The position numbers and the translations under genes were made by a program. DNA of 64,000 bases, from assembly GCA_019054805.1 (NCBI GenBank), contig JAHQIY010000003.1, positions 3,100,001-3,164,000 of the forward strand. The letters run 5' to 3'. This document shows positions 31,796 through 42,689 of the stretch, piece by piece; position 1 is the stretch's first letter; each line of letters starts with the position of its first letter. Source of the stretch: Brachionus manjavacas (lineage: Eukaryota > Rotifera > Eurotatoria > Ploima > Brachionidae). Under the pieces are notes generated by a model. It did not search any database and was not told the origin of the DNA. It was given only the letters and a program-made list of their open reading frames with translations.

Positions 31796-31834
31796 ATTCA
31801 TTTAAAACAAAAAAATTTAGTTAAGTAATTTTTG

Positions 31835-32440
31835 TTACATTAAAGAAGTATAGAGTGATTTTTTGTTTGGTCCATGATAAATCCAATTTTGCGATACAGG
31901 ATCTTGATTATTCCAAGCGAAGATCAAATAAGTTGGATCATTTGTTATTGGTCTATCTGATGGATCGCTCGTAATCAATTTTCGTTTCATCTTTATCATT
32001 GTGAATCCATTAACTTCTCTTGCTTCCAGAAGAGTCCAATCTTGTTGAGAATCTTTTGTTGGCGAAGATTTAAATGAAGCAAAAGTGTCCTTAAATTTGC
32101 GATCAATTCTTTAGCTTGAAAATAAAGTCATTCATCTTACGTATAAATGAGATCCGCTTGAATCAACCCAACCGATGACAATGTCACTCATTGGCATCTT
32201 TCCATTTGGTGACAACCCAAAAGCAACATAACCAGTTGTTTGACAATGAATTTCTATTTGAATTTCATCGTTTACAATCTTCCAGTACATGCTCAGAAAA
32301 TCAGGTCTACTTGAATCAATGCTTAAATGGAAGACATAGTCTTCGCTTGGCACTAATGGTGTTAGCAAACGATTACTAGCGCTTGCGAAATTTAATGCAA
32401 TGAATAAAATTAAAAAAAATTCAAGTCTCATTTTTAACAA
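31835..32440 (-). CDS. Secreted DOMON-domain protein (DBH/MOXD1-like), two exons
   Basis: Exon 1 is 32440-32141 and exon 2 is 32089-31835, with a 51-bp GT-AG intron in phase 0. Together they make a 184-residue product. Residues 1-21 form a signal peptide (LEFFLILFIALNFASAS). The rest is one DOMON domain: DYVFHLSIDSSRP, VNDEIQIEIHCQTTGYVAFG, LSPNGKMPMSDIVIGWVDSS, then QQDWTLLEAREVNGF, FTMIKMKRKLITSDPSDRPI and LIFAWNNQDP. These match the N-terminal DOMON of dopamine beta-hydroxylase-like monooxygenases. The two copper-monooxygenase domains that follow in those enzymes (over 300 residues) are absent and the frame ends in TAA. It is therefore probably a heme- or catechol-binding secreted DOMON protein rather than an enzyme (inference). 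A second Met at codon 4 is an equally good start. Confidence 0.85.
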
Positions 32441-32753
32441 TTAACAAGGGTTTAATTTAAATTTAAATAGAGCTAATAATTCATGTTTTGAGAATAAAAA
32501 AACATTTTTTTAAATTGATTTAATAATACATATTGAAAAGGTTTTTAGAAAAATAACGCTAAATCATGCTTGTCTTTAAATCATCTTTTAAGTTCACAAG
32601 ATACCTTAAATTGCTTCATCATGCGACATATTTGATAACGCTTTAAGAAAATACATCTTTTTACCCAAAAGATGAGTGAGCAAAAAAAAAAAATTTTTCA
32701 CATTATTAATTTCACATGTCTTCAATAATCATATTTATTTGAAAAATAATATC

Positions 32754-32800
32754 GGCAAAGCAATGGCCGGTTGGAATGGAGACTAAGTCTTTCCCATCAG
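32754..32800 (-). repeat. LINE 3'-tail fragment (copy 1 of a pair)
   Basis: GGCCGGTTGGAATGGAGACT followed by AAGTCTTTCCCATCAG. A second copy is at 41715-41761 (GGCCGATTGGAATGGAGACT...). On the minus strand the order CTGA-GGA...GACTAAGTCTCC then A/T-rich AAATAAA resembles the LINE-A tail layout (CTGAAGGAGCTTAAGCTCGG plus AAATAAAT), so a related LINE family is likely. Confidence 0.45.
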
Positions 32801-32859
32801 CCACGTGATTAAATTTTTTAATAAACAAATGAATAATAACCTCATTCCTTGACTTACTG

Positions 32860-33680
32860 TATTAGATCCTTTCAAGACTCTCGGACGTTTAGGGTAAATG
32901 TGAAAGACCACTTGAGCGAAGAATACCAAATAACTGCAATTGTTCCTAAAGCCATGGCAATGCAAATGGAAGATGAAAATTTGCCCAAATACATTTATGT
33001 TTCAGTTATTCAACAAAGCTATTCCTTATTCTAAAACTAATAAATTTCTTGTCCTTTGATAGAAGTCTCTGATTTGATTGACAAATTAAAGAAGCAAAGA
33101 ATAAACGCATGAATAGACTCAATATAATAAAAATTTTGTCTTAAAAAAATCAGGTTTACAAAAGTTACAAGTTATTCAAAATACTGCTGTTAGATGCATT
33201 CTAAACTTTCCTCTCAGAACCTCCTCTGAATCATTATTCTATGAACCAGAAAATAAATTAAATATAAGTAAAATTGACCACAGATTAAGCAATCTCTAAT
33301 AAATTACCTTCGAAATGCTCTTGATTTTCAGTTCCATTTACTAAAAGATTTTTTTTGAGTATCAAAGAGACTTCGATTCTAGATTTATTACGAATCCCAC
33401 TCCTCTATGTAGCTGCTATCTAATTTTACAAAAATTTTCTGACTTTTACGATCTTATCTATGTTTTTTGTTTTTTTTCTGATTATCATGCAATTTTTATT
33501 CATTTATTTTCCCAATTCCATTTATTTCTCAACTAAACAGTTCTTTAATTAGTATTTTTGTCCCTCATCCTTTCATTAATAAATGAAAAATGAATTACTT
33601 CAAAAATGTTCTAATTATTTTATTTTATTTTTTTTATCTGAATGAGCTTATGCTCGAACAAAAAAAACAAATAAATTATT
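32860..33680 (+). repeat. LINE-A-related fragment
   Basis: SRTFRVNVKDHLSEEYQITA at 32879-32940 is the LINE-A palm segment. The frame then leaves the family. From about 33100 it resumes as RMNRLNIIKILS, LQVIQNTAVRCILNFPLRTS and KIDHRLSNL, i.e. the RT C-terminus of a relative with a large deletion. It ends with CTGAATGAGCTTATGCTCGA and A-rich AAATAAATT at about 33635-33680. Confidence 0.65.
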
Positions 33681-33699
33681 AATAATACAATTGCTAATT

Positions 33700-34355
33700 A
33701 AATGGGAAATGAAGATCAGTTTAAATTTCGTGTTCAGTAGTTTTTTCTGAGTGAAAAAAAGAGTCATAATCTTAATAATAAAACTCAAAAGTTTAAAGAA
33801 ACAGAAAAGTGGGCCTATAAGAAATCAAGTATCTTGGTATTAAAATTGATTCTAAGTTAAATTTTAATATACAGGTAGACGAAACTAAAGAACGCTGCAA
33901 TAAAAGGCTAAATATTATTAGGATATTGCCAAACAAAAAATGCTGTCTTAATCTAAATACACTAAGAAATTTAAATAAATCTTTAGTCGGATCAATTTTA
34001 GACTATTCTTTTCCTTGCTTGAATTAATTTTAAGAAAATAATATCAAAAAATTACAAGCAATTCAGAATACGGCAGTCAGATAAATCCTTAAGTTAAAAT
34101 ATGATAATCCATCCAACATCGTTCATCTCAAGGCCTTTATTAAATTTTAATTACTGACAGTCACGAATTGGCTTTTTGAGTTGAGTGAGAGATATCTCAG
34201 GGCATGGTTGAGTCATACTGTACCACTGGTCGTAAGACTGGTGGAGGAATACAAAGAGGGCTTTGAATCAAGATATATTAAATGCCCAACTTCATTGTGT
34301 AATTGTTACCTTACTGTTTCCTCTATTTTCTCTGAAGTTTCAACTTTGTAAACAG
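33700..34355 (+). repeat. LINE-A copy, 3' end
   Basis: Pieces KYLGIKIDSKLNFNIQVDE, KERCNKRLNIIRILPNKKC, SLVGSILDYSFPCLN and KLQAIQNTAV are followed by a 3' region (34150-34350) matching the minus copies at 26000-26200 and 7020-7200. Truncated at the 5' end and carrying stops. Confidence 0.72.
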
Positions 34356-34739
34356 TTAATTTTATTATTTTAGATTATAGTTTAATTAATTAAGAAGGTG
34401 TTAAAAATAATTGTTCAAACATAATATTAAATTTAAAAAAGGTTAGAAAAATTTCATAGTCAACTAAATATATTTTTAAATTAAGTAAAAAATTCAGTTT
34501 GTTATGTTCAAAGCAGAATTCAATCTTAAGAACACTGTAAGCTACATCATATTCATTGAAATTTAGATGAGTTAAATCTTTTAATTTTGACAACTGTTAG
34601 ATGAATGAAATTTTTTTCTATCTAATATCTTATGGTCTTTTCTTAAAAAATTAAAACCATTTTTGCAAAATTTGGTTGTAACAAATTTTTCAAATTGACC
34701 CCAATACTAGTTTTTTGTTTAAAGGCTTTGTTTCAAAAA

Positions 34740-36260
34740 TTCAAATTCAAAAATTTATTAAAATCTTTTCATTAATGGAGATATTAACGAAAAGATATCT
34801 AAAGAACTGTTTGTATAAGAAAGCAATAATTTCAGGTCTCATTAGTTTTGGTTTGGATTACATTTGATCGGTGAAAATATAAAATATAAATGGAGATAAT
34901 ATTCCTCGTTGTTTAACCCCTTCAGTTATTAGAAGCGGAGTCCTTTTTTCTTCACCAACTTTGATGATCACTTAAGAAATTTCATATTAGGTTGTTTAAT
35001 AAGTTTTTTCGTTTTTTTCTAGACTTTATTTATAAAAACTAAAATAATTGGTCACTAAAATAATTTCCTTCGCTAGAAATACACATATCCCATCTTTCTG
35101 GCAGCATTTTGATTCCTCGCTCGTAGAAGCTGGCTGGTTTTGAGGTTAAATATTGACTGATGTCTTTTTTGATTTCCTCCAAGTCTGAGTAACTTTTTTC
35201 ACTGAGGAAGTGCTGCATGGATCGGAACAAATGGTAATCTGAAGGAGCTAAGTCTGGTGAATAAGCTGGGTGAGATAAGACTTCCCAGCCTAGATTCTCT
35301 ATCGTGTTCCGAGTCGTTTTTGCAACATGTGGCCTAGCGTTGTCATGTAAAAGAATCACTTTTCGCTCTCCTGTAGCTCTGTGTGGCCGTTTTGGTTCCA
35401 AAGCGTGACTCAAACGTATCAATTGTTGTGAATAAAGGTCTGCGGTTATCGTTTGCTTGGGTTGCAGTAGCTCATTATAGATTATACCCTTCTGATCACA
35501 CCAAACACGCGTCATCAGCTTCGACGGTTCTCCCAACGCGTTCTTTGTCATTGAGGTCGAAATATCCAGCTTTGAATCGAGCAAACCAATTTTGACAAGT
35601 GCGAACAGTCAGAGCGTCGTCGCCATATACCAAACAAATCGATTTGGTAGCCTCTGTCGCATTTTTTCCTTCGTTAAACTTGAATAACATGCAATGGCGG
35701 ATGCATTTTTTTGTCATACATTTTTATTTAGTTAATTATTTATAAATTTAAAAAGCAAACATATAATCTTATGTATCATTTGAAAGAGCAACTCTTGTTC
35801 TGTGATGTACAACATTGCATAAAAAAGTTTAATCTTTGTTGAGATTTTTTCATTTAAAAATCGACGAAAAAACTTATTAAACAACCTTATAATATCTGTA
35901 TGATATTCTCTGCAAATAATTATACATTCTACCAATTAGTATGTAGAAAAGTTCAGAACCTCATTGTTTATCAAATTCTATACTGGCATCAAGACTTATA
36001 TCCTAGTGATAATGATTGACTACTTGGTTGGCTAAAAGATAGCAATGTTTACATGAACTCTTTTTTTTTTTATCCCGGATAAAAAATCAATTTGGCAAAT
36101 TGATTGTTATGCATGTCATTAAAAAATTCGTCTTGGTCAAAATAAGTTTCTCAAAAATGGTTGCCAAACAGGTTGACACAATGATAGGTCTTCAATCTGA
36201 TGGATAATCTCTTTTAAAGAATCGGTTTTAATAAGGAAATATTGAAATTCTTGGGGAAAA
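34740..36260 (-). repeat. LINE reverse-transcriptase fragment, split by a mariner
   Basis: Right part on the minus strand (about 36220-35895): DYPSD*RPIIVSTCLATIFE KLIL (RT finger motif), SLDASIEFDK and SELFYILIGRMYN. Left part (34980-34860): VGEEKRTPLLITEGVKQRGI LSPFIF, the QGxxLSP motif of the RT palm. The mariner at 34987-35889 sits between the two parts. The family is different from LINE-A and LINE-B. Non-functional. Confidence 0.65.
34987..35889 (-). mobile_element. mariner transposon, internally deleted, with TIRs and TA duplication
   Basis: The terminal inverted repeats are about 25 bp: TTAGGTTGTTTAATAAGTTT TTTCG at 34987 and the reverse complement of TAAGGTTGTTTAATAAGTTT TTTCG ending at 35889. 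TA dinucleotides flank it (34985-34986, 35890-35891). Transposase on the minus strand: N-terminal HTH (35717-35496, IRHCMLFKFNEGKNATEATK, TCQNWFARFKAG). A deletion and frame change follow, then 35584-35039 with LLHDNARPHVAKTTRN and PAYSPDLAPSDYHLF. The last two catalytic Asp residues are spaced 34 apart (DD34D). The 903-bp length against about 1.3 kb for the family, the missing first catalytic Asp and the missing middle HTH region show a roughly 400-bp internal deletion. Mobilisable in trans at most. Confidence 0.9.
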
Positions 36261-36415
36261 AACCGAATATTGTAATAATATTGATCAAGAAAATGTATTT
36301 ATTATTAATAAAAAATATAAATAATTTTTAAAGTAAAATGATCCGTTAGATTATTCACAGCATTAGTCCAAAATTAATAATACTCTTTGATTTGGCGTTT
36401 GCTTATTTACATGAT

Positions 36416-37141
36416 TCAGATATGAATTGGCTGCTTGCTCATTAAAAATCTAAGCTCGTCGTGATTCTTAACACTTACAATCGGCTTTTGCAACGAGTTC
36501 AAATAGATGGCTTTTTGGCGCTGCTTTAAATCTTCAAGTGTTAAATTGGTCACTCTAAACGACAAACGAGGATCGCTACTTTCACCATCTTTGACCACAC
36601 AAGCTGAGCTAGATTTTTTAATTTCTTTTTTTATCTTTTTGTCACTGTTGTTTTTGACGCGTTTCTGCTTTTCAGTTTTGTCCGGCAAGCGATTCAAAAA
36701 GTCGTCAACTATTTGATTGAAAGCTAGAGAATGGCTCGAACTTGATGAGTTGCTGGAATTTGTGCTGGATATGGAGTTGTTTGTGTAGTAGCCAAAGGCA
36801 GAAAACGAGCATGAAGAAGCGGTGGACGACGATAGGTCCGACTCGGTCGAGTCATGGCAGGGCTTTTTTAGAATGCTGTTGAACGTGTTTGTTTTGACCG
36901 GCTCAGTGCGGTTGTTGAAGCGGACACATTTTCGATTTTTGGACACCTCGTTATTCAGGCTAGAGTAGTAATGGTTGGGATTGTTGTCTTGGATTTCTTC
37001 GTAGACGTGTTCCTCGTGGTCGTGAATGTTTAAATGCGGTAATTTAAACGAGTTCAGTTCGATCATGGAAGATTCGACCTGGCTCAAGCTATCACTCGAT
37101 TGACGTTGAGTGGAAAGCTTTTTTAGCAAGCTATCAAACAT
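36416..37141 (-). CDS. Hypothetical Ser/Asn-rich protein, 241 codons
   Basis: A single uninterrupted ORF, MFDSLLKKLSTQRQSSDSLS to FLMSKQPIHI, with base composition clearly richer in G+C than the flanks, as expected for a real gene. No family recognised. Visible features: an acidic/aromatic stretch EEHVYEEIQDN at about 43-53 (YEEI could be an SH2-type ligand, speculative), a Ser/Asn low-complexity tract at about 105-140, a Lys-rich segment KQKRVKNNSDKKIKKEIKKS at about 158-178 (nuclear-signal-like), and a conserved-looking C-terminus RVTNLTLEDLKQRQKAIYLN. Largely disordered by composition. No transposon hallmark. AATAAA at 36303-36298 could end the transcript. It may have upstream exons; none are visible. 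Confidence 0.72.
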   Translation of the reverse strand: MFDSLLKKLSTQRQSSDSLSQVESSMIELNSFKLPHLNIHDHEEHVYEEIQDNNPNHYYSSLNNEVSKNRKCVRFNNRTEPVKTNTFNSILKKPCHDSTESDLSSSTASSCSFSAFGYYTNNSISSTNSSNSSSSSHSLAFNQIVDDFLNRLPDKTEKQKRVKNNSDKKIKKEIKKSSSACVVKDGESSDPRLSFRVTNLTLEDLKQRQKAIYLNSLQKPIVSVKNHDELRFLMSKQPIHI

Positions 37142-37199
37142 TTTCAGTGGCTCTTGACTAATTTAAATTGGCCAAATTAATTCACATTATATTTTGTCT

Positions 37200-39470
37200 A
37201 AATAATAAATAAAATTGATAATTAAATATTTTTGTTTTATTATACTTTGAGGAATTTGAAGAAACTAGATACGGAACATTAGTTTAAAAATAATTTGAAT
37301 CTAACTTATATCTTCAAGATTGAAGTATCTCTAGCGAATTGAATATTAATTTAGTTCAATTTGAACGCTGTAAATTATTGATTTAGAGACTAATCGAATT
37401 TCTAATCTTAGATCTATCAGCAATCGTGGATTAAAAAATGTTCTTTTAGAATCTTTCAAAATCCTATTTTTTTTTGTTTGTTTGATAAAATTTTTTATTT
37501 AAAGTTTCTAAAATTCAAAAACTTAAGTGCTATCTAAATTTCTAATTATTTACTTGAAATTCATGATAAATTTCTTAAAATAAATTTCATTTTTTTGGGA
37601 GGCTCAAAAAAAAATTTATACCGAGGGGTCTAAAAATAACTAAATCTTAGAAAGTTATGGTTCTTTGAGACCCGAAATTCAGTGATAAAATTTAAATATT
37701 TTCTAAATTTATATACATTCTGAAAGAGTGCAAAATTTTCTACAATCTGATGCATATTTTTATTAAAAAAAGGATGTGCCAATATTTATTAAAGAAATAA
37801 AAATAAAAAACATTTTTTTTAGTTGTATGCAGTGCCAAGGATCACTTAAGAACCGGCTTTTTTTATATTTTAAATAAACTAGACAAAATTGTAAAAAAAT
37901 CGACGGTTTTGAAGTTTTTTTTGGTGGCATATTAATAATTTTTAATGAGATTGGGTTTAAAATTTAGTGAAAAAATTCAAAATTTTAAAAAAAATTAATC
38001 ATCAAAAAAAGTCGAGTCCATTTTAAAAAATGAAAAAGATAAATAAAATTAAACTAAATCTTTTTTTGAGGGTTCAAAACTTGTCCTGCAAATTTAAAAA
38101 CTTTTTTTTCACTAAATTTTTATATATCTGCCTATTTATTATTTAATTACAAAAATTTATTTAGTGTACAATTTTGCAGAAATTTGCAAAATTTTAGCAG
38201 ACTTGCAGAGTGAGTGAAACTGAATCAAAATTTTAATTGAGATAAAATTCTAGAAGATTTTATTATAGTAAAACGAAAAAAAATTAAACTTTTTTATTTT
38301 AAATTTTTTTTAATGGTTGATGAGTTTCTATGAGAGTATGCCTTTAAATTCTTTATATTCATTTATAATGGAAGCCCTTTAAATGACGAATCTTGTTTTA
38401 GTGAGTTTAGTGAAATTCTTTAGGAAAAAACTAAATTGAATTCTAAAAATCTTATAACTTACAAGAGGTAATCAATTTCAACATATTTTAATAAAGTATT
38501 TTTTGAAGAGATCATAAACGTGATGCACCGAATTTAATAGAACCTTGTAGTGACAAAGTGAATTTTAAAATCAATTTAAAGGACCAGAGAGATAAATCAA
38601 TTTTGAATTATCAAAAAGATGAATTTTTAGAAATAAATAAAGAAAATTTCAAATGACTATTATTTGAAATTATTTTAATAAAAAAAAATATTTAACATTG
38701 CTTGGTAATTAAAAAAACATTTATGATTAAAAATTGATTTAACAGCTTTGATAGTTTAAATTGAATTTGCTGTTATAACGAGGACTAGAATGGAGACCTA
38801 AAACGTTGTTAATAAGAAAAAAGAGATAAATATATCTTTTAGAATCTGCGATGACAATAAATTAAAATAAATAGATATCGAAAAACTGAAAATAAAATTA
38901 TGTAAAAAGAATCTAATCGCATCAAATATTCAAATAGCATTTTGTTACTAAAATAAAAATACAATTAATTCAACCAAGCAAAAATTATTATATTAAAAAA
39001 AGGGCAAATTAATTGAATATGAATAATTTGTTATAAAAAAATTAAATAGAATTTAAAAGGCTAATAGTCAATTAATTATTAAATTAATTGGAAATCAATA
39101 AATTGAAAAGTTAAATAGATTAAAGGTTTGAAAGGCTGAAAAGTTTATGTTTAAAAGTTGAAAATTAAAAAATTGAAAAAAAATTCTTTCTTAAATTCTT
39201 TTCCATTAGTCAAACTTCTTCCAAAATATTTGGATTTAAACAATTTTGATTTTATTAGAACAATCATTTAACAGGCTTCATACTCTTACTTGCCGGGTGA
39301 GTAAAAAAGGCTATAAAAATAATCCTATAATTTTTTTTAAAAGAAGTGAAATTTAATTAAAAATTTCATTTTTCATCTGTATCTAATTTAAAAATTTTTA
39401 ATAATTTTTTTTAAAAAAAAAACTTTTTAAAAACAAATTTAAATCATTTAAAAGACCAAATTTGTAGAAT
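37200..39470. other. Gene-poor AT-rich stretch
   Basis: No ORF of note on either strand, no RNA gene, no repeat that I recognise. Long A/T tracts throughout. Confidence 0.5.
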
Positions 39471-39477
39471 AATTAAT

Positions 39478-39565
39478 AACAATAATAATAGAAGCTAGGG
39501 CCTACTAAGGGGTCGTCTATGGTAGCACATTTAACTATACAAGGTGAAATTACAGAAATAGAAAA
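39478..39565 (-). repeat. LINE-B 3' tail fragment
   Basis: (AAT)n followed by GCTAGGGCCTACTAAGGGGT CGTCTATGGTAGC: the reverse complement of the LINE-B 3' end, also seen at 410-470 and 48815-48875. Only the last about 80 bp of the element remain. Confidence 0.65.
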
Positions 39566-39570
39566 ACAAA

Positions 39571-40430
39571 TGAGTTTTTAGATTCGATAGACATTATTTA
39601 TATTCCAATATAAGAATAGAGAAAATTTTCTAAATTCAAAAAATATTATTAAATATTAATGTCTCTAGATCCTAAAATTCAAGATTTAATAATTGAAAGT
39701 TCTAGAAGAATCAGTACTGGGTCCCGAATTTCTTTTAAAGACTTTAAGAAATTATCAAAAATAATTTCTTGCCAAAAAAACATCACTTATGTGACATATC
39801 TTTAGAATAAATATCTTTTTTTAATATCGAGGAATCCGAACCACTAGATCATATGGGATTTTTGTATTCAGAAGAAATCGTGAGGAGCCATGGTCGTGCG
39901 CTTTTGTGACTTAAGACTGCTAGATTAAAAATTGATGGGTCAATTTGACAGTCAGAATCTTGGTAATTAATCAGCATGAAAATATTGCCTGCAACTAAGT
40001 CATGTGTTCAAATTCATGCTACAAATTTGACCGTTTAATGATTTTCTCAAATCTAAAAAAACATCTTAATAAAATAAAATAAAAGCCAAGTAATTTATAT
40101 CGCGTGCTCTTTTTATGTTTTGCCCAAATTTTAGTTTATTTGATTTATAAATCAGTTTGTTTCTTGAAGATAAACATTTTTGTTTCATCTTTATCTATTT
40201 TTATTGCACTAAAAAAGAAAAAAGTAATTAAGAGAACGAACGAACGAGCTTAAATTTGAGAAAACTCCAAACAACAAAAATCCCACAACTAAATGGACTA
40301 CAACTAGCTCTTGTATTTATAAACAACTCAAATGATTAATCGATGTTTATTGAACATATTCGATTTATTGCTTTCATATTAAATATAGATAAATTTTTAT
40401 TGATTCCTATTCATGATTAATTTAATTCAA
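39571..40430. other. AT-rich stretch with an unassigned moderately GC-richer segment
   Basis: 39840-40030 has lower A+T and contains a B-box-like GTTCAAATTC at about 40012, but no correctly spaced A box or fold. Otherwise no feature. Confidence 0.35.
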
Positions 40431-40616
40431 ATTTACCTTAATGCAAATAGTTTCGACCGGATGCTAAATAATACTGTAAAAACAGCAATTTAAATAGTTG
40501 TTTAGAGGCTATTATTTTAATCAGCATCCTCTGGGCCTTGTTTGTTTTACTTTTTTTTCCTTCTAAATAATCAAATTTTAATACCTGGATTAAATTTATA
40601 CACCTTAGATTGAACT

Positions 40617-40830
40617 TATCAAAAATGTCTGTTATACGGGCAATAAAATTCAGTTCCACCCGGCTTTTTTTCTGATCAAAAAAGAAACTTATCTTACAAT
40701 TAATCACGGTAATCATAAAATATTTTAAGAACTTCTCTTCTCTTTTATTTTCAGCCGATTGGTGTTATTTTATTGAGAATGAATGAAATTATTTAATATT
40801 TACCGGTTAGACATTGAGACTTTTCCCTAT
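40617..40830. repeat. Dispersed repeat, copy 1 (second copy 45768-45935)
   Basis: Shared blocks, in the same order: TACGGGCAATAAAATTCAGT and TTCTGATCAAAAAA, then GTGTTATTTTATTGAGAATG, then TACCGGTTAGACATTGAGAC. The two copies differ by indels. The minus strand of copy 1 is open for 92 codons (40716-40438; VELNFIARITDIFDKFNLRC), so it may be the edge of a degenerate coding element. Family unknown. Confidence 0.55.
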
Positions 40831-40944
40831 TTCATTTCTTTTTCTAAGTCTCAATAAATTTTTTTGAAATTTTTTTTTATTAAAAAGAAGGTCCTAGATC
40901 CATTATGATTGTTCTTCCCAGATTATTTAAAAGATTTACTGTAA

Positions 40945-41597
40945 ATTAATGTTAAAATATTTTAATGTCAAAAAATTAATGTCAGTGAGTTTAATGTCAA
41001 ATCTTAATTAAGGAATCTAACGTTAAAAATTAAAAAAAGAATTAAATGTTATTTGCTAAATAAGGAAATTATTGCTAAATCTTAATTAATAATCTAATGT
41101 TAAAAAATGATGCTATTCTATTTTAATTTGCCTAATTAAAAAAGACTAATTGACCGCTTTTTGGATTAAAAAAACTTTGAATTAATAGAAGTCCGAAATT
41201 GTTTTTAAATCAGCATTCGTTTGATAAAAATTAAATTTTTACCCTTTAAAATATTGAGTAGTCCAAAATTTACTTAAAACTTGAACAAAATTAACTTTTT
41301 TAAACAATAAAAAACTAAATTTAAAGCAAATATCCGAAATGGAAGACTCTGAAGAGATAATTTACAAAGAATGCAACTTTGGAATCGAGAAAGTAAAAAA
41401 CTCTCATTCAAATTTTTAATTATCTTTATTGACTATAGCTTTTAACATCAGAAAATTTTAACATTAAATTCTTTTTTCATTTTTGACATTAAAATTCTTA
41501 TTTCATTTTTGACATTAAAATCCTTATTTCATTTTCGGCATTAAAATATTTTGACATTAAAATTTTTGACATTGTTTTTTTGACACCTAAGTCCAAA
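40945..41597. repeat. Element bounded by inverted arrays of TTAATGTCAAAA motifs
   Basis: The left side (40945-41010) carries repeats of TTAATGTCAAAA on the plus strand. The right side (41455-41590) carries the same motif on the minus strand, including three 26-bp tandem units CATTTTTGACATTAAAATTC TTATTT. The blocks TAATGTCAAAATATTTTAAT G are near-identical in inverted orientation. About 650 bp in total, no protein. A MITE or the ends of a decayed DNA transposon would fit. Confidence 0.5.
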
Positions 41598-41714
41598 AAA
41601 CTTAAGTTACTAAAGAAATTTCTTAAATAAAATACAAAATTAATTTGTATTATTTGATTTTTATTTTTATTATTTTAAAATTAATTGATTTTTTTTATTT
41701 AAAAAAATAGTTTA

Positions 41715-41761
41715 GACAAAGCCTTGGCCGATTGGAATGGAGACTTAGTCCTTCCTTTCAG
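41715..41761 (-). repeat. LINE 3'-tail fragment (copy 2 of the pair with 32754-32800)
   Basis: GGCCGATTGGAATGGAGACT TAGTCCTTCCTTTCAG, flanked on its left by A/T-rich TTATTTAAAAAAATAG as in the other copy. Confidence 0.45.
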
Positions 41762-41944
41762 ACTCTTGATAGTATTTTTAGAAAAATTAAAGGGAATACA
41801 AAATTTTGATGAAATGTTAATAAAATTGAATTTTTTTATTTAATTTGAAAGAACTTGTGGATGATTGTACTAAGAAAATATTTTAATAATTAGCATTTTA
41901 TCTAAATAAAAATTAATCATGAAAGTTTGAATAAACAAACTTTT

Positions 41945-42000
41945 ATATCTTTTTATAATTTACCCTGAAGACTTTAGCTCGGTACAGAAAACAAATAAAA
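41945..42000 (+). repeat. LINE-A-type 3' tail fragment
   Basis: ACCCTGAAGACTTTAGCTCG GTACAG followed by AAACAAATAAAAAAAA; compare CTGAAGGAGCTTAAGCTCGG TACAG of LINE-A. A similar tail occurs at about 42540-42590. Confidence 0.5.
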
Positions 42001-42069
42001 AAAATCTTTATTATTAATTGTTTATTTTCTATATACGCATTTTTTCGTCACACCATTAATATCTAATAA

Positions 42070-42440
42070 AATGAGCAATATTAAAGGTTTTAAAAGAAAA
42101 CTTCAACAAACTTCAATCGAAGATAAATATAATGCAATACTTGCAATTGAGAAAAAAAGAAAAAAATAAGACATAAATCGCAAAGGAGTTGGGACTAGGT
42201 TGGTGGAAGGAACAAAGAAAAGATATATTTGAAGACTATTATGTTCAAATCCTGAAAAGCGTAAACGAGTGAGAGTCACTAAGTATGATCAGGTAGAAGA
42301 GGCATTGTATGAATGGAACAAAGAAGCAAAATCTCAAAGAATATCTTTTTAGTTTTAATCTTATCGGTTTTAATAAAATGTTTTTCTTAGTTTTTTCTTA
42401 GTTGTTTTCGACTTAACCGGGTTTACCTGTATTCGAAAAA
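42070..42440 (+). pseudogene. pogo/Tigger-like transposase N-terminus (CENP-B type HTH)
   Basis: ATG at 42070: MSNIKGFKRKLQQTSIEDKY NAILAIEKKRKK, stop, then after a frame change NPEKRKRVRVTKYDQVEEAL YEWNKEAKSQRIS. This is the two-part DNA-binding region typical of Tigger/pogo transposases (KRK..LS..DKY.AI and R....Y..VE.AL..W). The DDE catalytic domain is missing altogether. Shortly after comes GACTTAACCGGGTTTACCTG TATTCG (about 42411-42436), which looks like a pogo-type terminal repeat. Reads as a non-autonomous or deleted copy. Confidence 0.65.
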
Positions 42441-42689
42441 TTTTTACTAAAAAAAGGACTCAAACATGTAGCACCTTACATTACTAAATTTTTCTTTAAT
42501 TATTTTTTTTATTTATGCACTTTTTGATTTTTGTTCTTTAATCTGAGGGATCTTTAGCTCTAAAAAGTTAAACAAATAAATAAAAAATAAATGCTGTGCA
42601 TTCTAAACTTTGATCTTAGCCAGAGTCCAAGTAGCAAATCTTATTTCGTTTATCTTGTATTTATTCTGAATACATTCACTCTATTTATT

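Noticed and set aside
35383-35595. Plus-strand open frame
   Set aside because: Antisense of the mariner transposase.
36507-36716. Plus-strand open frame, hydrophobic
   Set aside because: Antisense of the 241-codon ORF, whose composition is far more protein-like.
39840-40030. Possible second tRNA-derived SINE (B-box-like GTTCAAATTC)
   Set aside because: A and B boxes are not at tRNA spacing and no cloverleaf can be drawn.
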